Below, in pieces: positions 12,414-23,445 of a stretch of 64,000 bases of DNA (positions are counted from its first letter, which is position 1; each line of letters starts with the position of its first letter). Both the position numbers and the translations under genes were made by a program. The stretch lies in NCBI GenBank assembly GCA_015183035.1, contig JACZZP010000009.1, positions 744,001-808,000 of the forward strand, written 5' to 3'. The notes under the pieces are model-generated. The model was not told where the DNA came from. It did not search any database and worked only from the letters and a program-made list of their open reading frames with translations. The stretch comes from Meloidogyne chitwoodi. Its lineage: Eukaryota; Nematoda; Chromadorea; Rhabditida; Meloidogynidae.

Positions 12414-12884
12414 TTATTCATATTCTCCCTCATTTCCTTTCCAACTTCTTCCAAATCGAATTAACGGAGCGCTGCTTAAACGTCTTCCAAAACGAATTAA
12501 TGGTGCACTATTAGGTGAACGTTTATCGTTATTATTATTATAAAATTGTTGTTGATTAACATTATTTTCATTTGACCTTTCAATTAATTTTTCCCAATTT
12601 GAACGTTTTCCAAAACGAATAATTGGAGCTGTTGGTGCTCTTTTCATATAAGACCAAGGTTGATATGAATTGAATGGAGACATTCGTTTTCCACCTTTAA
12701 AAATATTTTAAAATTAAAAAAAAAGTTTAAAAAAACTTTGCATTTCCGATGAATTTAATTCTGTTGAATCATAAATGCCTGCTGAGTAAGGCGGAAGTGA
12801 TGCTACAAGAATTAAAAGAGAATTTAAAGCCAACGCAGTTAATAATGATTTTGTACTGTAAACAGAATTGAATGAGAATTGCAT
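12414..12884 (-). CDS. flp-13: FMRFamide-like neuropeptide precursor, FLP-13 type
   Basis: Two exons (12884-12738 and 12694-12414) encode a secreted neuropeptide precursor of about 142 residues. A hydrophobic signal region (SLLTALALNSLLILVAS) is followed by dibasic-flanked, Gly-amidated repeats: KR-APTAPIIRFG-KR, KR-SPNSAPLIRFG-RR and RR-LSSAPLIRFG-R. Upstream, SGKR and MKR are further processing sites. The APLIRF-amide ending is diagnostic of flp-13 in nematodes; in C. elegans it acts in motor and sleep-promoting neurons. Only three RFamide copies are seen, fewer than the set in the C. elegans precursor, and one ends IIRF rather than LIRF. It converges on IVD, with 189 bases between the two stops. 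Confidence 0.93.
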
Positions 12885-14495
12885 AATTTGTTTTTTTTTT
12901 AATAATTTTTATTATAAATTACTAAAAAATTAATTTATTTAAATTAAAGTATAAATAATTTTCTTAAAAATATTTATTGTGGTAGAATTTAATAAATAAA
13001 TTGAAATTATTTATATAAAATATTTATAAATATCCACAAGGTCAAAAAGACAAGGAATTAAATAAATATAAATAATTTTAAAATTAAAAAAATATTATTT
13101 TAAAAGTAAAAATTCTAGAGTTTTTTCAACTTTTAATAAACTGTTCTAAAATTAACTGACAAATTTACATTTATTTTTACAATTTTATTTATAGGAATTT
13201 TCCTTTACCTAATTTAAATAATTGCTTAAATTTTATTTATAATTAATTAGAATAAAAAAAGAAAATAGAAGAAGAGAGTATAAATATTTATTTTAAAGAA
13301 ATAACCACAAAGTAATTTTTAAATTAATCTTTTTAAGCTTCAATTCCATAAATTGGCCATCCTTTTTTCAATTAATAAAAAATAAAATATAAAAATTTGT
13401 GTGTGGGTTAGTTAAAGGAGACATTTGACATTGTGTCATGTAAAAATGAAAACAAAACCTTGCATTTTTACAAAAGAGAAGAACAATTTAGATAAATATA
13501 ATGGATGCAATTTGGAAAATGAAGAATAAAATAATATGACGTTATATCCGTTAAAAAGAGGGAATATTTTGAATAAATTCATTGAACTCTTATTTAAGGG
13601 TACACATACTTAGAATTATTCTCTAATTAATAAAAAAATAATAAATTAATTGCAGTCTTTTTGTTTTAATAAAATACATTTATGATTCTCTTCTCTTATA
13701 AAAAGGAAGTATAAAATGTTACAAATTCTATTAAATAATTATTTATTTTTTAAATTATTTTAAGTTCTCAAAAAGTTTAAAATTAAGTTTTTTAATTGAA
13801 ACATTTTTAAAATTAAAAAAAAACTGTTTGAATTTTTTTAAATTTATTTCTCACGAAACTAGTAGTTTGAGTGAGACAGATCGGTAATTTTAAATTGGGA
13901 AAAATAAAATATTTTTTTAATGCTTTAGATTTAAATTAAAAAAATGAAAATATTTGGAAGACTAAAGGGACTTTTCGCGCCTTAATGTTTTTTTATTTGC
14001 ATTTCCGAAACTCGAGACTTCGAAGGAAAAAAAGAGGAAATTAGAAGAGAGGAGAATGTGCTACTTTTCTATCTCATCATTGCCCTCCCCCCTTTTATTT
14101 CTTTGGTCAAATGAAGAGTTATAATAGAAGAAGATAAAAAAATTATAAAAATTGGTGACAAAAGAGACAATATTATAATATTATTAAAAAACATCATCAT
14201 CAGAATTTGGCAATTTTAAATAGTAAACATATTTTCATTATTTAGAGGAGAATGATTAAATTACTCATAAACAAATTTTAAAATTTTTTTTTAAAAACCC
14301 TTTTAAGTAAATTGGCAAAAAAATTAACTAATTCAATTTTTAAATTATATCATTTTAAAACAATTATATTTAATTAATTAAAATTGTTTTTTTATTTATT
14401 AAAAATACATAAAAAAGGAAATGCTTTTTCTCTCTTTGTATATCAATTATATTTATATTTATTTATTTTAAATTAATTCTTCTGTCCAATTCTTA
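12885..14495. other. Upstream region of flp-13 / 3' flank of STAM
   Basis: 1.6 kb of AT-rich sequence with no coding frame I would defend. It should carry the flp-13 promoter. I recognised no specific site. Confidence 0.35.
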
Positions 14496-16672
14496 TCACA
14501 TTTGCTGCTGCCAATGTTGAGGGGACGATATGTGATGCTGAAGTTGTTGTTGATTAATAATCGGAATATTAGATGTTGATGAAGTTGGCAACATTTGTAT
14601 TTGTTGATTATTAATTAATTGCTGTGAATGTTGTTGTTGAATTATATTAGTATTTGTAGTAGTAGAAGGACCAACAACTTGTTGAACAGCATTATCATAT
14701 GAACCCAAAACATCACGAATAGCTAAATCAACTGCAGCCAATGAATTTAATTGCTAAAATAATTTATTATTAAAAAGAAATTAATTAACAAAAATAAATT
14801 AATTAACAAAAATAAAACATTAATTTTTTAATTTTTGCTTTTAGTTAATAATTTTCTAAAGAGAAATATAAAAAACCTTATCAATTTGCATAAGTTTTTG
14901 GTCAATTAAAGGTGCTTGTGCCATTGATTTATTTTCAAGAAGAAGAAGTTCAGGAGGATCAGAGGAAGCATCTAATGAAGGATCCAAATCTTCAATTAAT
15001 TCAATACATTTTAACAAAATATCTTCATCAATTTGAACTTTCATTGTTATTGCAGTATTTGAATCTTCTATATTTTCATTCTGGTCGTCCTTTAACGGTG
15101 TATTTGAACGTTCTTGGATCAAATCAGTAGTTACAAAACTAGCAGGAAAAAGACCATTTACACCGCGGCAGTTTATACCTCTCCACCAATTTTGATCACT
15201 ATAATTATTTAAATTTTATAATACGGGCTAAAAAACTCAAACTTTAAAATACTTTGTTAGAAAAGTTACGCCCTTTTCCCATCTCCAAAATATTTAAAAA
15301 TTAACCTATCATCACAAACATTAAGCATTTCTCCAGCAGAAAAGCTAATTTCATTGTCTTCCACTGCTTCAAAATCGTAAAGAGCTCGAGCTTGTTTGCC
15401 TGTTGAAGGCTGTCTTCCCGACGAATTAATATTTGGACTTAAAAAATAATTAATTAGTTTTTGTCAAATTTATATTAACCTATTAAAATCAACAGAAGGA
15501 AGCGTTGGGTAAGCATTAGAATTATTGTTTGTTTTTATTGAATTTTGTCTATTACCACCACTTTCCTGCAGAGACAAGGCAATTGCTAAAAACAAAAAAA
15601 TAAATACATATTTTTAAGACTCTTTACGCTAAAATAAAAATATATTTAAACCTCTAGCAATGTCTGCCTGTTCCTGATCACTCGTCACAACATTCGGATC
15701 ATTACTAATCACAATCTTTTTTTTAGTTAATGAAGGATCGTTTTCAAAACTAAAGCCTAAATATTTAAATATTTATTTAAATTTTAATTAGCAAAGTATA
15801 TCTTGTTCTATAAGATCTTTATAAAGGCTATCAATCATTGAAAGTGAACTGTCCTTGCTGCATTCGTTTTCTACCCACTTTCTGACCAAAAGTCGTGCCT
15901 TTTCTGCAACAACTCTATTACTCTAAATTTAGTTAATTTAATAAATAGAAAAATTAAATCAATTAATCTAATCCTGAAAAACCCTTCATAAAAAGTAGTA
16001 GGTCACTAGAAACCTCGGTCACTAAAGGATTTTCACGTTAGAAAACCGATTCCCTGAATTTAAAAACCTGTGATTTTAACTTTGTTATGGGATTTAAAAA
16101 ACAAAATTTGTTTGTTTTTACATTCTTTGGACTATAAATGTCCCTTTTGTTCTTGGTTTTTGTCCTCGGACTATTTGGTTCTTTTTGTTTTTGCCCTCCT
16201 ACATTTGTGCATTTGTAGTTCAATTCTCCAATAAATTCTTTGGATGAGACTTCACGTCTAAATTTTTGTCCACAATTACTCCAAAGACAATCCAAAAGAG
16301 AAAGCGCAAGTAAAACAACGTGAGGATCACGATGATTGAGACGTTTCTTTACAGAAAGGAGACATTGCTTACATCCCTTGATTTCATCAGCATTTAAACG
16401 ATCGCAAATATTTCTTTATTAGAAAAATAGTTTAAATTATTAATAATTAAATAATAATGCTTTAAATGGGCCAGAGATAATTAGACTTCTCTCGGGAGCT
16501 AAAATACCCATAATTCCGTTGCAGAAAAATAAAAATCTTGGACATAAAAATTTAACAAATATTAAACTAATCATACTTACATCATTAATTCCCAGTTTTC
16601 ACTTGTAAGAGTATCCGCCGTGACTTTTTCAACAATTTCATCATAGGGAGAAGAGTCGCCGAAAATCGGCAT
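14496..16672 (-). CDS. stam-1: STAM, ESCRT-0 signal-transducing adaptor
   Basis: Partner of Hrs in ESCRT-0, sorting ubiquitinated cargo on endosomes. Domains run in order. An N-terminal VHS domain starts MPIFGDSSPYDEIVEKVT (16672-16620) and continues with GCKQCLLSVKKRLNHRDPHV, DCLWSNCGQKFRREVSSKEF and RVVAEKARLLVRKWVENECS. A ubiquitin-interacting motif follows (QADIARAIALSLQES, about 15570-15680). Next is an SH3 domain (RALYDFEAVEDNEISFSAGE, WWRGI and GLFPASFV, 15130-15400), then a helical GAT-like segment (VQIDEDILLKCIELIEDLDP, 14880-15050). The C-terminal tail is Gln/Asn-rich (14496-14750). The VHS-UIM-SH3-GAT order is diagnostic of STAM. One intron (about 15925-16215) is longer than the rest and is partly open in frame; that frame is not coding. 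Confidence 0.92.
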
Positions 16673-17040
16673 ATTCTGAAACGAAAACACGTTCGTGGTT
16701 GCAAAGTTTAGCTGAAGAAATTAAATAAAAATCTAAAAGTAAACAAAAATTAAAAAATTAAGGAAATTCCCAGATGTTAAAAAGCTAATCACCATCATTA
16801 TATCCTATATTATAAGGAAAATAGTGACAATGAAAATTTTGTAACTAGTCTAACAATGAAAGACTAAAAAAGAAAAGAAAAAAGAGAAAAATAAAGTGTG
16901 AGATTTTCTTTGAAAAGCGAGAAAGATATAAGGCTACATTTTTTCGAAATGTGTGCACAAAAATTATTTTACAACGAGTAAAAATGCCAAAATTAAAAAT
17001 GTCAATTAGCGAAAAAAATTTGTTGTGCGCCAAACCTATT

Positions 17041-17867
17041 TTATTGCATGGCTCCCCGACTTTTCGTCAATGGACTTTACGTCAACGGACCATCCGTCAA
17101 TACTTTTAGTCAATGGACTTTATGTCAACGGACTTTTCGTCAATAAACAAATTTTTTAAAAAAAGTTAAACGAGAATTTCGTTTTAAATGTTACAGTTTA
17201 TTGTAAAATATACTTATATTAGTTATAGTATGTATTTAGTTATTGTAATTAGTAATGGGGTGGTTATAGTAACTTAAATTGCGTGTTGATCTTATTGGTG
17301 GTGATTTCTAGGGAGGTCAGTCCAGTTATGCTTCTTTTTAACGGTAAAGGACGATTCAGAGTCGGCTGATTCAGAGTAGCTCGTATAACTTTTTTCATTT
17401 TAAACTTTTTCAAATAATTTATATGTCATTCGAAAGAGCTCAAAAAGTAGAGTCTTTTCACTATTAGACCGATCAGATCAGTTGATTTTTAAAAAAGTTA
17501 TGTCCGAAAAACAGAAAAATCACGATTTTCCACTTTTATCGCGCTATAACTTTTTGTTGAGTGATCTGATTGGATCGGTCAAATTAGATAACTTTATCCG
17601 CTTATCGGATGCTTTCGATTAATAAAAGAACTATTCGGATCGGTTAAGAAATAAAAAAGTTATGACCAAAAACAACCTGCTACTCTGAATCGGCCGACTG
17701 AATCGTCCCCTACCCTCTTTTTAATTAATATTATTTCTTTAATTTTTTAAAAAATATTTGTTCATTGACGAAAAGTCCGTTGACATAAAGTCCATTGACG
17801 AAAAGTATTGACGGAAGGTCCGTTGACGTAAAGTCCGTTGACGAAAAGTCGTGCCACCTTATTGCAT
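17041..17867. mobile_element. TIR element with 9-bp TSD (MULE-like, non-autonomous)
   Basis: The element proper is 17050-17858 (809 bp). It is flanked by perfect 9-bp direct repeats TTATTGCAT at 17041-17049 and 17859-17867. The roughly 100-bp inverted termini are themselves made of short reiterations of a GTCAAYGGACTTT-like unit (17056-17145 and its reverse complement at 17765-17850). No transposase ORF. A 9-bp duplication and long repetitive TIRs suit Mutator-like non-autonomous elements; the superfamily is inference. A second element is inserted within it. Confidence 0.82.
17333..17724. mobile_element. Small TIR element nested in the larger element
   Basis: Element 17342-17715 (374 bp) is bounded by 9-bp direct repeats TCTTTTTAA (17333-17341 and 17716-17724). 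Terminal inverted repeats of about 35 bp read GGTAAAGGACGATTCAGAG at the left and the complement at the right, with an inner repeated GATTCAGAGTAG. No ORF. A related copy is at 63281-63626. Its position inside the 17050-17858 element shows it inserted later. Confidence 0.85.
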
Positions 17868-18055
17868 TACGTTGACTTCTTTCTCTGCCCTTTTAACAGT
17901 TTGATACTTTAATATTTTAACTGACTCTAATTTTCTTCATTTTGAAAAATGTCGAAAGACCAACGGGACGGAACGGTTAGGCATACTGTGGGTTTGCGAC
18001 AAAACGTCATGGATAAAATGGTCATGTGGCCAATATTGGATAAAATTAAATACCG

Positions 18056-18151
18056 GTGTTATTCATGGTACGGTATTACCGCGTTATTTTACAGATTACC
18101 GTGATATTATTTACCGAAATACTGATACCAAAAAACGTATTTGAATAACAC
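18056..18151. mobile_element. 96-bp sequence with perfect 10-bp terminal inverted repeats
   Basis: GTGTTATTCA at 18056-18065 and TGAATAACAC at 18142-18151 are exact inverted repeats. The interior is rich in GGTA/TACC-type steps, and its base composition differs from the flanks. It may be a very small MITE. No clear target-site duplication seen. Confidence 0.45.
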
Positions 18152-18398
18152 TAGCAATTAATGTGAATTAAGACTTATTTTGTTTGGTGAGATATTGGAA
18201 AACAAAATATTACTTTTGTGTCAAAGAAATTATCATTTATGATTTTAACACTTCTATAGTAAAAATTATTGAAAAAGTTGAGGTCATTAAAATCTCTCAA
18301 TTAATTAGAATACTATAAAAGGTGAATAACTTCTGTAATATTCTCATATATATATTTTAAATATCAAATAAATCTGCGCCACAATATTCTTCAACTTC

Positions 18399-21164
18399 AT
18401 GCTCACAATCGGAGGGATTTTTGTGCTGTTTTGCTTCTCAATTTCGTCACCTATCGTCAACTCGGAAAGCCAAGAAGCGGAAGTCGGATTTGGTAATCAC
18501 ATTCTAAAGGATGAAGAAGTTACTTTAACGAGTGGAACCAGGATTGCAAATGAAAGTGATATCAAAAAGGGTCGTCTTCCTTCTTGTGTTGTTTCAGTAA
18601 ATGAAAGTCATATGTACGTTTTTCTATAACTAAAAGTAATATTTACACTTTTCAGAATACTGAAGTATGACGAACAGTCTAAGGAGAGTTGCACTGTAGA
18701 TCTATTAACAAATGAAAGCCACATCGAATTTATGGCCAAATTGGATCTTTGTGATAAAATCGAACGTAATAAGGTCAAAAAAGAAGATTTTGTTGCTTAT
18801 AATAAAGTGTAAGTTTTCATAAAAATATCGAAATGGCCAAAATTAATATTTTTAGTCTTCCCTTCGCATACAGTTTAAGCAATGAAGATTTAAATTTGAT
18901 AAAGAATGGACCTCTCTACGGAAAAAACAATGCAACCTGTCCGGATAAATCGAAATGCAAGGATTCATTTAGTAAAGAAGGAAACTGGAATGAAATTAAA
19001 AAGCCGGATTGTATGCTTTGGACAGCGCTGGAAGTTGGCTGGGAATGTAATGATACAATTGTATATGTTTCCATTTACTTGCGTAAGTTAATTTAATCTG
19101 AGAAATATTTCATTTATCGGATTATTTCATTTTAGTTGGCACCGGTGAGTATGCAGTAAAAAACTCAATAGAACTTAATGACTATTCAACGTCCATGGGA
19201 TATTTGGTAATTATCAACAAAGATATATTAAGGAGCTTAAGAAGTAATATTGTGTTTCGTGACTTGTTCTTTGGGACAGCTCCAAATCTCAAACAAAGCT
19301 CAAACAAAGACTTTGCATGTATTGATAATTCCGCAATTATAAAACCTAAGATGTGGAAAATTGTCGGAAGGGAATATAAAAATCAAACGATGTTAACATT
19401 TCATCTTCTTCCAAGATCGGCGTCTCGCGACCGTAATGAAAATAAATTGATGGGCAAATTGCCTGAGATACATAGCAAACAATGCGAGAATATGTCGATT
19501 GTTTTTGTGAGTTTTTTATTTTCAATTAAATAGAAGAATTTTGTATTTATGTAGGATAATAAATATAAACTTCTAATTGTGGATGATTTAGAATTACCAA
19601 AAGAAAAATCTACTAGTATTTCAACTACAACAAATACTTCAACAACAACACCTACAACTACAACAAAATCCACAACAACTACAACACCTTCAACAACTAC
19701 AACTACAAAATCAACAACTACAACTACACCAACAACGACTACATCAACTACTACAACATCAACGACTACTTCAACAACAACTACCAAATCTACAACAACA
19801 ACTACACCAACAACAACTACAACATCTACAACCACAACTACTCCAACAACGACTACTTCAACAAAGAAAACATCTACTACAACAAAATCTACAACAACGA
19901 CTACATCATCAAAAAAATCAAAAACTGTCCCCACAGCAAATAATACGACTATAGTAACCTCAATAAACAGTTCTCCATCTACTTTGAAAAATTCTTCTAC
20001 AAGTAATGCCAAACCTTCGGTTACAATTACTTCAAATACTAAAAAAGGTTAAATAAACTTAAAATATTTAAAAATAAATAAATAAAAATAATAGGAAACT
20101 CGTCTACATTAAATGGCACAAAAGAGACAACATCTAAATTAAATAACACATCAATAACATCTTTTCAAAATAGTACGGAGAAAAGTATTGACCAAAATGT
20201 TACTATTTCTTCAAATGAGACTTTAACAAATATGACAGAAGTGAATAATATAACATTGCCTAATTCTATTGTTGTAATCTCCGAAGGAACAACTAGTACA
20301 GTAATAATTACCTCAACTAATAATAATACAAATGGGACAATAATTAAAACAACATCTAAAGTAAAAGCCTTTCCTTTATATTATTACTTTATTATTGGTG
20401 GAATTGTTATTATATTTGTTATTTTGTGAGTTATTTAATAATTTTAATAATCTACTTTTTTAAGTTTTTTAAGTTTTATCATCTGTGTATGTTGTTTAAT
20501 TAAAAAGAAGAAAAAGAAGAAGAATAATATTCAAGAAGAAGATTCTGAAGGTTCTGGAGGAACGACAGAAGAGATTCGTTCAGCAGAAGCAAAAAAGGAG
20601 AGAAGCAAATGGATGATTAATACACAAATAGAATCAACAAAAGAAACACAAAAATCTGAAAAGAAGAAGAAGACTAAAAAGAAAATTAAAAAAGAAAATG
20701 AAGAAAAAGAAAATCAAAAAGAGAAGAAAAAAGAAATTGGAAAAGAAAGTATTAAGAAAACATCTTCAAAAGTTGTTGGATCTGCTTTTGTTGCTTCTTC
20801 TCCAAATGCTTCAATATCTAAAGAAATAATTGATTTAGATGATAAGAAAGAAACTACAGAGGAAGATGAAGTTTTACTTAAACCAGAAGAACCAAAATCT
20901 TCCAAAATAGTAGATAATAAAGTATCAACATTTTCAGCTCCATATGATTTTGGAGAACAGCAAAAAGAAGAGGCTGCTGAGGTTACAAGTACTGAATCTA
21001 AATTAACAACTGATAAAGATGATAAGAATGAGACAACAGAAGATTTGATTATATCTGATACTAAAGTTGTTGGTGAAGATAATAATAATAATAATAATAA
21101 GAAAAAAGAAGAAGAAGAAGAAGTTAATGAGAAGAAAGAAAAAGAAGATAATATTACTAAATAA
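18399..21164 (+). CDS. Mucin-like single-pass membrane glycoprotein, nematode-specific
   Basis: About ten exons encode roughly 750 residues with no family I recognise. In order: a signal peptide (MLTIGGIFVLFCFSI); a Cys-containing ectodomain with several N-x-S/T sites (18480-19560); and a Thr-rich mucin stretch built on TTT/STTTT units (19600-19920), expected to be heavily O-glycosylated. A Ser/Thr/Asn segment with many N-glycosylation sites follows (20095-20370), then one TM helix (YYYFIIGGIVIIFVI joined to FFIICVCCLI). The cytoplasmic tail is strongly charged and Lys/Glu-rich (20500-21164), beginning with a run of six Lys. The exon join at the TM helix is set by the end of the upstream exon (VIF) and the basic stop-transfer. 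Antisense frames over the Thr stretch give a Val-rich artefact. It is probably a surface or cuticle-facing protein; function unknown. Confidence 0.75.
19614..19910 (+). repeat. Coding ACA/ACT triplet-rich tract (poly-Thr mucin region)
   Basis: About 300 bp of imperfect ACA/ACT/ACC codons broken by TCA, CCA and AAA codons, within the mucin-like gene. Copy number is likely to vary between strains. Confidence 0.8.
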
Positions 21165-21717
21165 ATATTATTATAAGAGTATTTAGTAGTAAGTATATTT
21201 AATTAATTAATGTTTGTGATATATTCCTTGTTATATTTCATTGTATTATTGTATTTTTAAATTGTGTAATATTTATTTTTGATTTTTTTGAATTAACTAT
21301 TAATTAATAACTCAATAATTAAATTACTAGAAGATGTGAAAAATTAGAATATGCAAATAATAGTTAATTAGAAAAAAGTTATTGAATAATGGAAATTAAC
21401 TCGACTGAACAAATTTATATTTATTTAAAATATTCCCCTTATGTTTTGCCCAGTGTACATTTTATTTATTTATTTGCCCCCATTATATTTTCTCATTAAT
21501 CATTTTTACCTCAATTTTTATATTTTATTTTTTCCCTTTCTTTAAAATATTAGTACATGTTTGTCAAAAATAAAAAACATTCTCTCCCGCCCATTCCAAT
21601 CCCATTAAAAACACCCAATTATTTCTTTATTTTTACAGCTTCGCGCTCGTATTTAATTCATTCTTAAGACTTTCATTTACTTCATTTTTATTATTTACTT
21701 GACAATTCATTAAAAGA
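21165..21717. other. Intergenic before GST
   Basis: AT-rich spacer with a pyrimidine-rich patch at 21470-21620. It contains the 3' end of the mucin-like gene and presumably the GST promoter. Confidence 0.35.
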
Positions 21718-22541
21718 ATGGTTCAATATAAACTTTATTATTTTGATGTACGAGCTTTAGGTGAAGCCATAAGACTTTGGTAATTCTTTTAAATTTTGTG
21801 ACCATAGTTACCTTTTTTTATTTTATTTTTAGTTTTCATTATGCTGGTGAAACTTTTGAAGATATACGATTTACACATGCACAATGGCCTAACGAGAAAA
21901 ATAGTAAGTGAATATAAAGGAAAGGACAATTATTATTTACAAAAATATTTTTTCAATATTTTTCTTTTCAGAATTTTTCTATGGAAAAGTACCTGTATTG
22001 GAGGTTGATGGAAAGCAACTAAACCAATCTGGTGCAATTCTTCAATTTCTATCTAATAAATTTGGTTAAAATATTTTTTTATATTTAGAAATGTTTTATT
22101 AATTAAAGGATTGGCTGGAAAGGATGAATGGGAAAAGGCTAAGGTGGCTGAGATTTTTAGCTTTTACAAAGATGTTTATAATGAACTATCAACTTATATT
22201 TATGTAAAATTAGGCTTTCGTGAAGGCGATGTGGTTATAATTGTTCTGAATTATTTTTTAAAAATAATTTTTATATTTAGGATCAACTAAAAAAGACAGT
22301 ATTTTTACCTGGAGTAGAAAAACTGTTTCCACTTTTTGTCAAATTGTTGGCCCAGTCTGGCTCTGGCTTTTTCGTTTCTTCTGGGCTAACATATGTTGAT
22401 TTTGTACTCGCCGAATATTTTGATAATATTCGTTTAATAGAACCTGAAGTTGTTGGAAAATATAAAGAATTGACTGATTTTGTGGCTAAAGTTTATTCTG
22501 AGCCGAAACTGAAGTCTTATTTAAGCACACGAAAGACTTGA
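21718..22541 (+). CDS. Glutathione S-transferase, nematode sigma-like
   Basis: Cytosolic GST of about 200 residues in five short exons. The N-terminal thioredoxin-fold domain shows [17 protein letters not shown] with the catalytic Tyr, [18 protein letters not shown] (the cis-Pro loop and the glutathione-binding QSGAI) and FLSNKFGLAG. The helical C-terminal domain includes [19 protein letters not shown], with the capping Asp. No signal peptide, so a cytosolic site is expected. Sequence style matches the sigma-like class expanded in nematodes, used for detoxification and in plant parasites also during infection. Follows the mucin-like gene on the same strand after about 550 bp, so probably its own promoter. 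Confidence 0.92.
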
Positions 22542-22727
22542 ATGATTTTTATGATATAGAAGATAATCTTTTTATTAATTTTTAGCTCGAAACTTTCTTT
22601 AAACAAAAATATTTTTCAAAGTAAAGTCATCAATTAATCTCGTAAATATATTTGTTTTTTAAAAATAAAGGTCAATTAGAAAAATTAAAACACTGTTCTA
22701 AAATTATTAATCATTCTAGTTAAATAA

Positions 22728-23085
22728 TTAGTTGAAAAAATATTTTTCGTTCTTTAAATTATTTGTCAAATAGAAGATTTGCACAGGCAAATTGATTAAT
22801 GGGAACAAAAATTAATAGAAAAATATAGAAAAAAGTTTAAAGAACAAAAATTTGTGTGATCAAATTAGAAAAATTCAAAGATATTAAATTCAAAGAATTT
22901 TAGATAAAGTCACACAAAAATATTAAAATAAAATTTAAATTTTGAAGTGAATAGTTTTTAAATTTTTTGTTGAAAAAAAGTTTTTTTTTTTTAATTTTAA
23001 GGATCAACTGTAATAACTTCTTTACCAGAACCTCCAATTAACATAATTCTTGTAAGGCCCAACCGAAAGGTTATCAGTCTAATCA
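22728..23085. repeat. Distal copy of a tandem duplication (KCC last exon plus 3' flank)
   Basis: Resembles 23200-23445. Both copies share CGTTCTTTAAATTATTTGTC, then a similar GGGAACAAAAA...AATAGAAAAATATAGA stretch, then a related exon. It lies downstream of the true end of the KCC gene on the minus strand. Confidence 0.7.
22997..23078 (-). pseudogene. Decayed duplicate of the KCC terminal exon
   Basis: Translated on the minus strand it gives LTRIMLIGGSGKEVITVDP then stop, clearly related to the functional KCC ending [19 protein letters not shown] splice acceptor (GATTAG at 23079) is present but one base out of phase for that frame: joining the upstream KCC exon here would read a different 18-residue tail. 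Either a dead copy, or an alternative last exon with a changed C-terminus. Confidence 0.65.
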
Positions 23086-23199
23086 TAATTAGAAAATCAA
23101 AAAAAGAAACTATTTTTTATGTAAAAATTTGAATTAAAATTAATTTGAAAAAGAATATGCTTTAAATGAGCAGTTTTTGTTACTCTTTGGGTCGTTTAA

Positions 23200-23445
23200 A
23201 TATAATTAGTAGTTGAAAAATATTTTCGTTCTTTAAATTATTTGTCAAATGGAAAATTCGCAGTTGATCAATGGGAACAAAAAGCAATAGAAAAATATAG
23301 ATAAATATGGTTAAAAAAAGTTGTGATCACTTATTAAATTAGAAGAAAAATCAAGTGAATATTAATAATTTTAAGAGCTTGTTGTTATAACTTCAGAACC
23401 TGTGCCCCTTACAAACAATACTCGTTGAAGTTTGTCAGAAATTAC
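23200..23445. repeat. Proximal copy of the tandem duplication (functional KCC last exon)
   Basis: Counterpart of 22728-23085. Contains the in-phase terminal exon of the cotransporter and the shared 3' flank. Confidence 0.65.

Noticed and set aside
17949..18101. 51-codon frame beginning MSKDQRDGTVRHTVG
   Set aside because: It ends within the 96-bp inverted-repeat element and has no neighbouring exon or recognisable domain.
19401..20012. Long minus-strand frame encoding a Val/Asp/Phe-rich protein
   Set aside because: It is the antisense of the Thr-rich mucin codons (ACA/ACT read backwards give Val-rich sequence). No family, no splice signals.
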